A DNA stretch of 64,000 nt from Aquatica leii (lineage: Eukaryota; Arthropoda; Insecta; Coleoptera; Lampyridae): NCBI GenBank assembly GCA_035610365.1, contig CM069439.1:1798001-1862000 (forward strand). Direction: 5' to 3'. The notes under the pieces were generated by a model that did no database searches, was not told where the DNA came from, and was given only the letters and a program-made list of their open reading frames with translations. This document shows, one piece after another, positions 34,280-46,020 of the stretch. Both the position numbers and the translations under genes were made by a program. Numbering within the stretch: position 1 is the first letter of the stretch; each line of letters opens with the position of its first letter.

Positions 34280-37260
34280 ATTTAAAATATGTTGGTCATA
34301 GATATTATACTATCTCTTCTGATTCCCACGTTAACTTTTATCGTTTTTACTTCGTTTGTTAGTTTATGTTGTATTTGGTTTTTGTTTTCCTGATGGTAAT
34401 GTTTTTCATTTGTATCTTTGCTAACGACTTGCTTTGTTTCAAATTCATTAGATTTTTTGTTGTTTATTCTAACTATGTTCGTATTTTTTTTAACTTGTCT
34501 TATTATTTCTATAATGTTTTTGTTCACTTTTATTTTACACTTTCCATATATCTTTTCTTCTTGTTCTGTCATAACCTTTTTTTAAATTTAGAAGCCTATG
34601 TGCGCATTTTTACATTTGTTAATGCATTTTTCACTTGCTTGTCGAATTATGAACATGAGGGCTTTATTTGCTCTGTATTCGCATGGAGTGGCCTTTGGCA
34701 TATTAAATATATTTCCCACCCTTTCCATTCTTTCGATTAATGCCTTGTCCAGTTTCCCGTTTTCTTCTATTATTGCATCTAAATATTTCAAGTTTTCTTT
34801 TCAGATTTATTTTGTCTTTCAAATAAGTGCGTTTTTCGCTTTAGTTAACTAATTTTTTCCTTGCTTGTCGAATTATGAATATGAGGTCTTTATTTGCTCT
34901 GAATCCGCATTTTTCTAGAAATGTTGCTTATGGCATATTAAATATATTTCTCGATTTTTCCCATTATTTCGATTAATTTCCTGTTTATTTTTTCTGTTTG
35001 CTTCTATTATTGTATCTAAATATTTGAAGTTTTCTTTTTAAATTAAACGTGTTTTTTCTGTTTGAAATTATCACTGTTTTTGTTTTTCCGATGTTGATAT
35101 TTTTTATGTGTATCTTGTTGTGCTGTAAATTGGTCTTCGTATCCGCTAATAAAGCTGTCAGTTGAGTTTGTTTCATTTCCGGTTACTCCAGTGTTAATGT
35201 CGTCATCTTCTCCATTTGCTTTATTTATTATCTCTTCTAGTACTGCTGAAAATAGGAGCACTCATCACACATTTCTGTTTGACGGCTTGCTTTGTTTCAA
35301 ATTCATTAGATTATTTTGTTGTTTATTCTGACTATGCTCGTATTTCTTTTGTACTTGTCATTTATTATTTCTATAATGTTTTTGTTCACTTCTCTTTTTC
35401 TTGATTTTTCATACATCTTTTTTTCTTGTTCCGTCATAAACTGTTTTTAAATCTATAAAGAATATGTGCATTTTTTATTTTTGTTGACTAATTTTTCACT
35501 TGCTTGTCGAATTATAAATATAAGGTCATTATTTGCTCTGAATCCGCATCTTTTTTCTAGAAATGTTGCGATTCTCGCGTTTAATTTCCTGTTATTTTTT
35601 TCGTTTGCTTTTATTATTGCACCTAAATACCTTAAGTTTTCTTTTCAGATTTATTTTATATGTTTCAATTTATCTTTGTTTTTGATGTTTCATGTTTATC
35701 TTTGCTAATTCTCTCTCTATTTCTGCAAGGTAGTACTGGAAATTCTGCTTTGTATCCACTATTAAAGCTGCCAGCTGAGTTTGTTTCATTTACCATATGT
35801 AAATTTCTGCATTTTTTTTGCTTTCTTTATTGTCTCTTCTAGTACTGTTGAAAATATGAGTAGACTCAACACGCATTTCTGTTTGACGGTTTGCTTTGTT
35901 TCAAATTCATTACATTATATGTTGTTTATTTTGACTATGTTTGTATTTTTTTTTAATTTGTTTTATTGCTTATATAATGTTTTTGTTCACTTTTCTTTTT
36001 TACACTTTCCATACATCTTTTCTTCTTGGTCTGTCATAAGCTTTTTTTTAACTCTATAAAGCATATGTACATTTTTGCTTTTCTTAAAATGTTTCACTTT
36101 CTTGTCTTTATTTGCGCTGAATCCGCGTTGAGTGTCATCTTTTTTTTTATAGAAATGTTGTCTTTGGCATATTAAATATGTGTTTTGCGCTTCCCATTCT
36201 CTCGTTTAATTTCCTGTTCATGTTTCCCGTTTACTTCTATTATTGCACCTAAATATTTGACGTACTATTTTTAGATTTATTTTTTGTGTTTCAAATTAAC
36301 ATTGCTTCTGTTTTCTCGGTCATGTTTATCTTTGCTAATTCCTTCTCTATTTCGGTAAGGATGTGCTGTAAATTCTTCTTTCGTGTGCGTTATTAAAGCT
36401 GTCAGCTGAGTTTGTTTTATTTGTCATTACCCCAGTGTTAATTTCTTCATCGTGTTCTTTACTTCTTTTATTGTCTCTTCTAGTACTGTTAAAAATAATA
36501 GTAGACTCAACACAAATTTCTGTTTGACGACTTGCTTTGTTTCAAATTCATTAGATTATTTATTCTTTTTTTTAATCTATAAAACGTGCACTTTTTGCTT
36601 TTGTTGATTAATTTTTCAGTTGCTTGTCGAATTATGAATGAATGAAGTCTTTATTTTCTCTGAATCCGCATTGAATGGCTTCTTTTTTCTAGAAATGTTG
36701 TCTTTGACATATTAAATATATTTCCCGCACTTTCCATTCTCGCGTTTAATTCTTTGTTTATTTTTCCCGTTTGCTTCTATTATTGCACCTAAATATTTTT
36801 TTTTCTTTTCTTTTCAGATTTATTTTATGTGTTTGAAATTATAATTGTTTTTGTTTTCGCGATGTTGAAAAATTTTTTTTCGTATCCTCTGTTGAAGCTG
36901 TCAGCTGAGTTTGTTTCATTTGCCATTGGTGTTAATTTCTTTATCTTTCCTTTTGCTTTCGTTATTGTCTCTTCTAGTACTGTTGAAAATAGGAGCAGAT
37001 TTGACACACATTTTTGTTTGACGGCTTGTTTGATTTTAAATTCATTATATTCTTTGTTGTTTATTTTGAATCTTCGTTTTTTTGAACTTGTTTTTTATTA
37101 CTTTTATAATGTTTTTTATTTACTTCTCTTTTTTTTCACTTGCTTGTCGGATAGTGAATATGAGGACTTTATTTGCTCTGATCTGCATCGAGGTACCTTT
37201 TTTTCTAGAGACGTCTGGCATATGAAATGCATTTCCCGCTCTTTCCATTCTCTCGTCTAA
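34280..37260 (-). repeat. Array of repeated LINE reverse-transcriptase fragments
   Basis: The minus strand repeatedly encodes the same part of a non-LTR reverse transcriptase. The pieces are LLFSAVLEEIIN (motif after 'LSP'), NETNS.DSF, QLTALL.DT, INIGKTKTVIIS, and KYLDAIIEENGKLDK with IERMERVGNIFN. A landmark for the VLEEI part occurs near 35229, 35830, 36471 and 36964. One for the FIIRQASEK part occurs near 34635, 34863, 35505, 36095, 36618 and 37138. Units are about 490-640 bp. All four copies covering the catalytic site go directly from LTAL to DTK, lacking FADD. Confidence 0.8.
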
Positions 37261-38740
37261 CTTGCTGTTTAAGGTATACAAGTAAGATATTGCTGCTTAT
37301 TCTTCTTATATATGCCCGAAACAGCAGTGATAGAATGCTTGGATAAAATGAAAATCGATAAAATGAAATAACCAAAAAAGTGTCTTATTCCTAATTCAAC
37401 CAAAGCTGGGTAAAACAAACTAAGCTTCATACAAAGTGCAACCACAATACAATTTTACGATGTCAATTATTTTTAGAATAGAATGAGATTGAGATACGAA
37501 CTGTTTGATAACACAATCCATGCCGGCAAGAGAAAAAACATTTAATGTTTATTCATTTTCATCTGTTAATTGTTTGTCTAAAAAACTGACACTCCACGAA
37601 GAAAAAGGTTTTATGGGTAAAACATTTAAAAAAAAAATTTACGTTTTTTATGTCAGTAATTAATCCGTCAAAATAAAAAGATATTTATAAAAAATTAAAC
37701 TGTTGTTTTGTAATTGAAATTGGAGTTAACACAGTATCAATTTGTTTGCAATATAGATAGTAGGGGCTTCACTGCTAATTTGGCATGATCGTCAACGAAC
37801 CAGAACGATTTGTAAGAACACAATTAATGGGAATGTTGACAGCACATGCCAGAAACGCCCCGGACAGATAATCCTTGTTGGGGAGATGTTACGTCTGTTC
37901 CAGATTGCTTATGAATGCCGAAGGTGTCAAAGCTATTGGGGGCGATGGGCAATTAATAAGTTCCCTAGCAACCCTTTGTCAGGATTTCCTTTTCTCAATA
38001 TAAGCTTTTCAAATATAAATGAGAGTAAAGATTGAGATTTGACGATCATTTAAAAGCAAACTTTGTAATTGCAATAAATGAAAGAGGACAAATTAATCAA
38101 TATATGTTGTTAAAATTGAATTAGGCACATGCATGTTAAATCGCTACCTTTGTTTCAAAAAAAGTAAATCAAAAATCAATAATGTAGATATCATCCGTGT
38201 AATAACGTCGAAAAGGCATGAAAGGAATGATGCACACAGCTGGATATAAAAATGCAAATATTACCGATAATAATTCATCCCGTCAAGCTTTTACACAGGT
38301 TTTATATTGATAAATATGTTGAGTTTAGTAAAGTATATTAATGTTGATGTTGAAGCGTACTGTGTAAATTATTGGAATTTAGTTTAGTACATTTTTCTTA
38401 AAAAAAAGGCAAATCTCAATAAAGTTCGTTGATCTCGTTTAAAAACTTATTATACATTTTGTAGGTTTGTAGTTTTACAATAAAACTGACAAAACGTAGT
38501 AAGCTTTTTCTTGTATTTAATCATTTTTTCATGTTTTTAAAGAGATTTACGAGAATAGTGAAAACTTGAATGACCAGGCAGAAGACAGTAATTTTACACT
38601 TCTGAATCTGATCTAAAATTTCATTCGCACAGAATAATACATTGACTACGAAGAATTTACTGGACAGGAAAGAACGATACAAGTAGACCAGAAAAGTGAC
38701 AAGAGAGGAGAAAGAAAAAGGAAAGATTATTTAAACGGAC
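37261..38740. other. No feature recognised
   Basis: AT-rich spacer. A lysine-rich open stretch just before 38740 could be a LINE piece split by the mariner element, but this is not supported. Confidence 0.35.
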
Positions 38741-38742
38741 TA

Positions 38743-40251
38743 TACAGGGTGTCCCACGAGGGACTGTACATACTGAAATGGTATGTTCCTTAGGTCAATT
38801 TAAGTAGAAAACGTCCTATAAACATAGGTCCAATTCGCCATAGTTACACAGATACAAGCGTTCAAAGTTTATAACTGATCACATTTTTTTGAAAATTAAT
38901 TATTCTTAGTCAACTGGGAAACAAAAGCCGAACAATATGTCATTTATTGCTTTCTTTTCTACTAATGTCACAGTCGATTTTATTAAATGAAGTGTAATTT
39001 AAATGCAAAATGCCTTCTCATTTTTCTAACGAAGAGTATGCTGATACCATTTACATTTATGGATTTTGTGATGGAAATGCGAGATCTGCCGTTAGGGAAT
39101 ATGAACGAAGATTTCCCAACAGGAGGGTGCCAAATCACCAAACCTTTTCTTCTGTGTTTCAACATGTACGGACTCATGGTTCATTTCCGTTTCAACAAGA
39201 TCTGACCGTCCTGTGCAGTTAAATGTGAATGAGCAGGAAAAAATTCTACAGATGGTTGATCGGAGTCCAGGGTTGAGTACTAGAAGAATTTCTTCTCGAA
39301 CGGGACTCCCCCGTATGTCAGTATGGCGAACATTACATGATGGGCTTTTGTATCCCTATCACATACAACAGGTTCAGCATCTGGAACCTGGAGATTTTGC
39401 TGCCCGGTTGAATTTCTGCCACTGGCTACAGGTAAATCCACAATTAGTTCCATTCATTTTATTTAGCAACGAGGCGCAATTTATTAGAGATGGAGTGAAC
39501 AATACACGTAATTCTCATTTGTGGTCATATCAAAATCCACATTGCACAACAGAAACTAACTTTCAGCGCAGATTTTCTGTTAACGTATGGTGTGGCATGA
39601 TTGACGATCAACTTATTGGACCTTTTTTCTTTAAGGAACGTCTGACAGGAGAAGCATATGCTAACTTTTTGCGGAATTAATTGCTACCGCTTTTGAAAGA
39701 AGTACCTTTACTAACAAGACAACAAATGTTTCTGCAGCGAATATCTAAATGTTGTTTACCCCAATAGGTGGATTGGGCGTGGAAGCCCGCATGCTTGGCC
39801 ACCGAGATCGCCCGATCTCACACCTTTGGGCTTCTATCTGTGGGGTCATGTGAAAAGTTTAGTATACGAGGTAAAAGTTAATACCAGAGCTGAACTAATA
39901 CAGCGTATCCTGGATGTGTGTCAACAAACACGGAACAACCAGCAGGTGCTTTGAGCGGCTACTCGGTCCATTTTAGATCGCAGCCGTCGTTGTATTAATA
40001 CCGAAAGATGTCATTTTGAGCGTTTGATGTGATTTTTGTTAGTTTGTTTTTTTTATGTTTGTTTTGTAGTTCGATTTTCTTTTTTCAATGATAATAATTT
40101 TCAAAAAATGTGTGAGCATTTATAAACTTTGAACTCTTGTATCTGTGTAACTATGGCGAATTGGACCTATGTTTATAGGACGTTTTCTACTTAAATTGAC
40201 CTAAGGAACATACCATTTCAGTATGTACAGTACTTTGTGGGACACCCTGTA
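38743..40251 (+). mobile_element. Mariner-like element with about 135-bp terminal inverted repeats
   Basis: Left end TACAGGGTGTCC after TA (38741-38742), right end GGGACACCCTGTA before TA (40252-40253). The inverted repeats run to about 38875 and 40110 and are nearly identical, including 'ggtccaattcgccatagtta'. This is a clean TA duplication typical of the Tc1/mariner superfamily. The inside carries one broken transposase gene. Confidence 0.92.
39010..40030 (+). pseudogene. Mariner-like transposase, inactivated
   Basis: Starts [19 protein letters not shown], continues [17 protein letters not shown], then shifts frame near 39200. The second frame (39213-39680) has the DNA-binding part (LSTRRISSRTGLPRMSVW), NFCHWLQVNPQ and FILFSNEAQF. 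The usual catalytic Asp of TDEAQF is Asn here (codon 39468-39470). The region with the second catalytic Asp (HDGAPPH-type) is missing around 39720-39770. The third, SPDLTPLGFYLWG, is kept near 39808-39850. The reading frame changes again after 39680. It cannot be active. Confidence 0.88.
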
Positions 40252-40389
40252 TAAAATTAATAGTTAATGGCAAAAAACATTACTAGAATGACAAGGCAGA
40301 TGAGCAAGATAGTCTGGAAAGGTTAAACATATTACAAAACTGAGTAAGAAGTGTCATAAAATAAAAGGAAAACGTAAATGTTATAAATA

Positions 40390-40830
40390 CGTAAGAAAAA
40401 AAAAAGTACAAATGAAGTAATGTCTAATTACGAAAATGAAAGACAAGGCGTCAATTTTGTAATAAGAAAACACTTGGCAACAAAAAGTGCGCATAATGAG
40501 CATAAAGAAATCGATAAAGAAATCTGCGTGAGCAGGATGGAAAGCAAACTAAACAGTGAAAATGACAGCCGTAGTACAAAAGAAGCTAAAAATCAAATAG
40601 AAAAGTTTTAAGAAACAATGGAGAAGATACTGAAGAATACAAAAGCACAAGCAAAAGTAGACCATGTATTCACACGAATATAGAACAGTATGATTGATGT
40701 ACATATAACGAGCAGTTTCAGAAGGACGTAGAAAACGAAAAGAGAAAAATTTATTATATTTCATCCGATATATTCTAATAAGGCATGCAAAGAAATGAAT
40801 ATAAGATAAAAATACCACATTTTGGCAATA
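40390..40830 (+). mobile_element. LINE endonuclease-domain fragment
   Basis: The open frame 40420-40611 reads RQGVNFVIRKHLATKSAHN and EICVSRMESKLNSEN. This resembles the 'GVAFIVRKHLA....ICVMRIE.KPNS.N' segment of an apurinic-type LINE endonuclease. It is followed by frame changes and an AQAKVDHVFTRI-like piece. It is a short, old remnant; clade unknown. Confidence 0.45.
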
Positions 40831-42180
40831 ATATACTATTTGTACTCAAAGAAGAAATACGGCTAATACATGGAAACTAGAGTAAAGCTTAATGTTGAAT
40901 ATTCACAAGAAAATAGGAAGATAAAAAAACTGAAAACAATTTTAATTGTTACAAAAAGACAATTCTATAAGAGTACAAGTTTAAAGATGAAAAGATCAAC
41001 AAAAATACTATTTATTTGAAACAAAATTTTAATACTAGACAAAACTCATCATTGATGACAATGATCATGAAATCAGCCTTTGTAATCGAATGGTGAAAGT
41101 GGTGCATTGGCAGGTATTTCAATACATTACACTTATTGCTTCTTACAGAAGAAAATTTGGTTTACTGTTAAAAGTGCCATAAATGTAACACCAGGTTACT
41201 ACAAGGTCTAATTTAACTTTTTGAAAAAATGTTATATACACACAATTTTTGGAGATGTCGTATATTGATGACACTACTGAGATTTCTTAAAAGCTCCCGA
41301 GCTCAAGGTTCTAACGGACCCGAAAGTGTGAAACGCTACAAAAATTATTTATTATGCTGATTGATTACTTATGATAAAGATATTAAAGCGGAGAACGCTA
41401 AAGAAACTGATGAAGATGAACTCTAGTGATTGCCACTAATAATGGAAATAATGGCGTTACGTTGATATCTTTGAAATAATCAAAAAAAAATTCTCAATTT
41501 TCTTACACACAGTCTAGTGACCTTTCCTGTGCTGAAATCTTCGAAACAATTCTCCATTATAGAATCTCCTTGTTTGTGAAACGAATAATTCTGCCACGCT
41601 CAAGAATTACGGCAGATTAAATTCGGTTTTGCGATTCTGATTATAACTGGATATGATCAAAAACGATTAAAGCGTTTCTGTTCGGATTTGGAAGACACCC
41701 CTGCAAATAGTTTTTCAAAGGGAAACCAATTGGATTTAAGTTTAAAATTTAAAACTGACACAAGTGACGGTTACCTACTAGACTGCAAAGAATTCTCGAA
41801 TGCTAACGAGCAGTATGAGCTTATTTTGGGTAAATGTTCATATCACAACGTACAATGATTATAACCTCCAGTTGTGATATCGTTGATTAAAAGCCTAAAT
41901 TTCACAGTTGATCTCATCGTCCAACATGATCACAACGCCCAAATTTGACAGCTGATCACATAACGTTCCATAACTCCTAATTGGTTTTGGCGATTACAGT
42001 GCATTGCCGTTTCAGCTTCTTTATCCATTTTTATGAATATATAATTAGATTGAATTTTTAATCAATATTTAATAATTAATAATATTATTTTAATATTATG
42101 TTTAATAATACAATTTTTTGTGGTTAGAAGTTCATGTATGTATACAAGGTAAGTTTTTTAAAACTTTCAATTGTTTTATG
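40831..42180. other. No gene recognised
   Basis: AT-rich. A short 'acaacg...tttgacagctgatcaca' type motif recurs two or three times between 41840 and 41970, a minor local repeat. Confidence 0.35.
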
Positions 42181-42220
42181 AATAAAAGGAACAGTAAACA
42201 CTGTAGCGTTAAATATTTTA

Positions 42221-42317
42221 TTTCACAATAATCCAGCAACTACAATAAATTAAATACTTGTGGAAACACGTGTACGACAAGTATTCAATTTATTGTAGTT
42301 GCTGGGTTATTGTGAAA
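42221..42317. repeat. Long near-perfect hairpin (41-bp arms)
   Basis: Arms 42221-42261 and 42277-42317 are reverse complements at 39 of 41 positions, with a 15-nt loop. There is no coding sequence. It could be a foldback/MITE, a microRNA-like precursor or a mutational inverted duplication. Confidence 0.85.
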
Positions 42318-42379
42318 CAAAAAAAATCAATTTATTTAATTTTTAAACGAATGCTTAAATAAAAAAATGCAAAAATAGG

Positions 42380-43650
42380 TCAATTTTAATATTGAGGGGG
42401 ACGTTTTTTGACGTCAAACTTCATTTCTAAAATATACCCCCTGGCCCCCAGCAATTATCCTTATTTTTTTTAAATGGCACGACCCTACTTGTGATACGTC
42501 ATGTTTTGGAAAATTTAATAGGCAGTTCAACGGTATGATTGGTTTATAATTTTGACAATTTTTGGACAAGGGAAAACATCGAGAGATAAATCAATTTATT
42601 AATAAATTTATAAAAATGTAACACAATTAAAAGAAATCTATGGTTTATTAAAATAAATATAATTCACCCTAACTATTCAAAATCACTTTAACAAAAAAGA
42701 AATGTTTTACAGTGTTGGAAATGATTCCCGTTCTTCTCGAGACAATGGTAGAGTCTGCTCTCAAATTCATGTCGAACAATTTTAAAAGGTTCATTTGTGA
42801 GGGTGCGACATTCTTCAATAATTCTACGCCGCAATTTTTCAATGGACTTCGTTTGAGTTTTAAAAACGACTGACTTTAAATGATCCTACAGGAAAAAGTC
42901 CAATTTTGTTAAATCAGGTTCTGCTATCCCACCAATCTGGATAAAGGTCATCTAACCATTGTCTAACTAGTCGTACGTAATGAAGAGGAGCAAAGTGCAC
43001 TAGTCAATTTTTATCTATGAAGACAGGGGCAATGATAGCATTTCCTAAAATTTCCGCTCAAACGTTAAGGTTTTCAGGGTATTGAGTGTGCAGTTTCCGC
43101 AGGTTTTGAGGATTCTCGTCGCTCCAACACTGACAATTTTGTTTGTCGACATACCCATTTAAATAAAACGTGCACTCATCACTAAAACAAATATTCCTTA
43201 GAAATTGTGGATTTGCATTAATTTGATGGATGATAGTTTCACAAAACTCAATTCTTCTGTGTGGATCTCCACGTTCTTGTACAATATTCATTTTGTAAGG
43301 ATGAAACTTGTGACTTTATAATGCCCTTACAACAGTTTTTTGGGAGAATCCTGTTTCTTCTGCTGCCTGACGAGTTGACATCGTTGGATTTATAGCGAAC
43401 TGTCCAAATACTTCAATATTGGCGGCTTCATCGAGTATTTTTGGCTCTTTTTATATTAGCAATAGATCTCATTGCTTCAAATTTGGCAACCAATTGACGA
43501 ACGTACGCGTGACTTACATTTTAGTCAGGATATCGTTCGGCAGCGGTGTAAATCATCATCAATAGAATGAAAGTTTGATAAGTGATAGATTTGCTTGATT
43601 AGGAACTTCCCATGTTGTAATGTGGACGATAGCTCTTAATAAAAATAACA
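42380..43650 (-). mobile_element. Second mariner-like element, degenerate
   Basis: The minus strand from about 43610 to 42690 encodes a transposase in several frames. A helix-turn-helix region reads HAYVRQLVAKFEAMRSI. FLRNICFSDECTFYLNGYVD holds the first catalytic Asp, near 43190. Later come PDLTKLDFFL with the third Asp, LKSVVFKTQTKS, RRRIIEECRTLTNEPF and NGNHFQHC near 42720. The sequence downstream (42380-42660) with a run of G and 'cacgaccctact' looks like the element's terminal region. The other end abuts a PLE end. There are multiple breaks. Confidence 0.78.
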
Positions 43651-43654
43651 CGCC

Positions 43655-43716
43655 CGGAGTCTATACTAAGATGAGAACGTCTTCCGGGTTTAGACCGTGT
43701 CGTTGTAACTTCGATG
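43655..43716 (-). mobile_element. Solo PLE terminal fragment
   Basis: It matches the outermost bases of the family-1 PLE ends: 'actaagat.agaa', 'gtcttccgggtttagaccgt' and 'gtcgttgtaacttcg'. The hammerhead core is not included. Confidence 0.7.
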
Positions 43717-45689
43717 ATGAGTCTCCTAGGGAGGAGGGGGTTGATGATGGTTGACCAGATAAACTTACTGGACCATATAATACAGGTACAGTGTACAGTG
43801 GTGATAATATTGTTCCAAATGATCAGACAACAACCTTGTTGCCACAGCCTATATTATCTACCATTGCGTCAATTCTATCGGAGATATAGTGAAATTAAGA
43901 AAAAGTTTAATCAAGTACGGCAATCCAATAGTATTTATTACTGAATACAACAACATGATATGATTATATTTTGTGTGATACGTAAATCACAACTGTATGT
44001 ATATTTTCTTTAAATCTATCATTTCTTCTCGGTCTCAAGGTTCCAAAAGTAACAGTCATTGGTGCAAAACATACTCAAAGGTAAGAAATATAAACAAAAA
44101 TTCACTGGATTATGGTATTTACTGTTGTGTAGTGCATGTAGCAGAATTTGGTTCTAAATATCGCCAATTTGCAATCTTTGACTATATTTCCTTAGCTTTA
44201 TTAGCATAACAAAATCAATATTTTATTCATTTATTGTATAAATACGGTAGCATTAAGATTTCCACAAGTTTAAAGTTCAAGATTATTTTCCTGTGAAGAA
44301 CCCTGATTTATTTATTTTTTGTTTAATCGTTAATTAAAGCACGTATGACTGTATCAGTACTATCTTTAAGGGAACGTAAGAAAATGCATAACAAAGAGAA
44401 TGTTTAAGTATCCAAGTGATAATCATCTGCAAATGTGGTAGTTATAGATGAAGAGCTTTGAATTATCTAAAGCGTAATAGTTTTGAGCATGGAAACGACT
44501 GATATTAGATTAATTGAAGGACGCTTTATGTACGTTGCGATTAAAATCAACGAATATTCGAGTACGTGCTAAAGTTACACATTCTTACAAAGAATATTTA
44601 AAGCACAAAAATTGATCGATTTTTGAATAAGATAAATGTGCGCGATAAGAAAAACGATTAATAAGCGTTTTAAAAATCTACTAAAAGGCGGGATCACAAT
44701 GGGTAGATTTTGTCAGTTTAGGGAAATACTACTGAAAATGACCTGCGTTGAGAACCTGCATCCCATAATGCGGATGTTCAGATCAACGAAGATGCAAGAG
44801 CTTATATGAGGGATGAATGCTTTACAGAAGTCTATTAACCGTATATGCCTTTAGGTTATTTTATAAACTAAACAACATTAAGCTATGAATGGGTAAAATA
44901 TTTGTTCTTTTCCCATCCGCTTCTATTGAACTATTATATTCGCAACTTGCTTATCGAAGCATGCCCATATTTGAAAACAAGCGCTAATCATCCCTTCTGT
45001 TCTACGGTAAACATTGGAAAACCATACTATACTAATAATACAATTCTTAGGCAATCTTTTATATTTACTTATTTACTACCTCAGGTTAGACGACAACATT
45101 AGCCATTCTTTTACTGTTGCTGGTATAGTAAGGTGAGGTCTTCATTGTTTACTGGTTGCAGATGTTGCCCAGAACAGTAACATTTGAAAGTACATACGTA
45201 TGTGGGGAATGTTAATAAAATCGATTTTGTTATTTGTATTTTAATTTCGGCTTATTAACTTTTGAAATTCACATTTAGAATAATTCTACTCTTCTTACAA
45301 ATTCAATTGAATGCTGCATTTGCGAGTTAGACATTCTTATAAAGTTATTACAAACCAATGCTAACAGCATCAAACTTTTTTTTTCATTAGAACACGTTTA
45401 AAAATTCTTTTAACATTGATTTAATACAAATCTTTAAATGAAAGCTTTAGAGAATAAACAAACCTTCCATTTCTGTTAAATATAAAAAAACATTTTTTTG
45501 TGTTTTTGTATTTGACTGTTAACGATAAGGTCTTTTTAGCGTCTAAATTTGTTTTGACTAACAAGTTCAATCGCTTTTCACACATTTTTAGTTGCGTAAT
45601 TAATTCTTTTTTGCAATTAAAATTACTTCTTGTTGAGCTTCAATATATTGGTAATCAAAAATAAAAAACGAAAAAACAAAAATAACGAA
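43717..45689. other. No gene confirmed
   Basis: Mostly AT-rich. Between 43740 and 43890 one frame (GTVYSGDNIVPNDQTTTLL) looks protein-like and ends at a stop near 43890. Another open stretch at 43997-44080 ends at an AAG/GTAAGA. Either might be an exon of an unknown gene, but support is weak. Confidence 0.25.
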
Positions 45690-46020
45690 TTTTTTTAATC
45701 GATTTGAAGATTTTGATACAAAAATTAGAAGAAAAGTTGATGTATTAAATAAATATCAACGGTTAAACCTAGCGTAAAGCCTGTTCTACATTATACTTTT
45801 TGCGTCCAAATTTACATTCAAGTTTCTATGAATTAGAACTTGTCAAAGAAAAAAGTATATTGTGAAACAGATCCAAGTTTCTTGGACCTAAAAGTAAAAT
45901 GTAGAACAGGCTTAAAAAGTAAACGAATTTTAGAAAAGACAATAAAACTAACAGAAATGCCATTGACTATAATTTTTCTAAATAAATACACCGAACTATT
46001 TTAGAAAAACTTAATTAATT
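45690..46020. repeat. Distant copy of the AT-rich repeat
   Basis: It shares with 91-265 and 684-850 the order 'gaagattttgat.caaaa.ta', 'tattaaataaat..caacg', 'gaattttagaaaag', 'atgcca.tgactata.tttt', 'gaactattttagaaaaa.tta'. It is interrupted by the small element at 45778-45913. Confidence 0.55.
45778..45913. mobile_element. 136-bp MITE-like element in the AT-rich repeat
   Basis: Inverted ends of about 26 bp: AAGCCTGTTCTACATTATAC on the left, and AAGCCTGTTCTACATTTTAC as the reverse complement of the right end. There is no coding capacity. Family and target duplication are unclear. Confidence 0.75.

Noticed and set aside
34366-34740. Long Phe/Leu-rich plus-strand open frames that look like membrane proteins (also 35466-36059 and 36829-37260)
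   Set aside because: They are antisense to A-rich LINE coding sequence, which produces Phe/Leu/Ser-rich shadows.
41840-41990. CRISPR-like short repeats
   Set aside because: Only two or three imperfect, irregularly spaced motifs in eukaryotic DNA.
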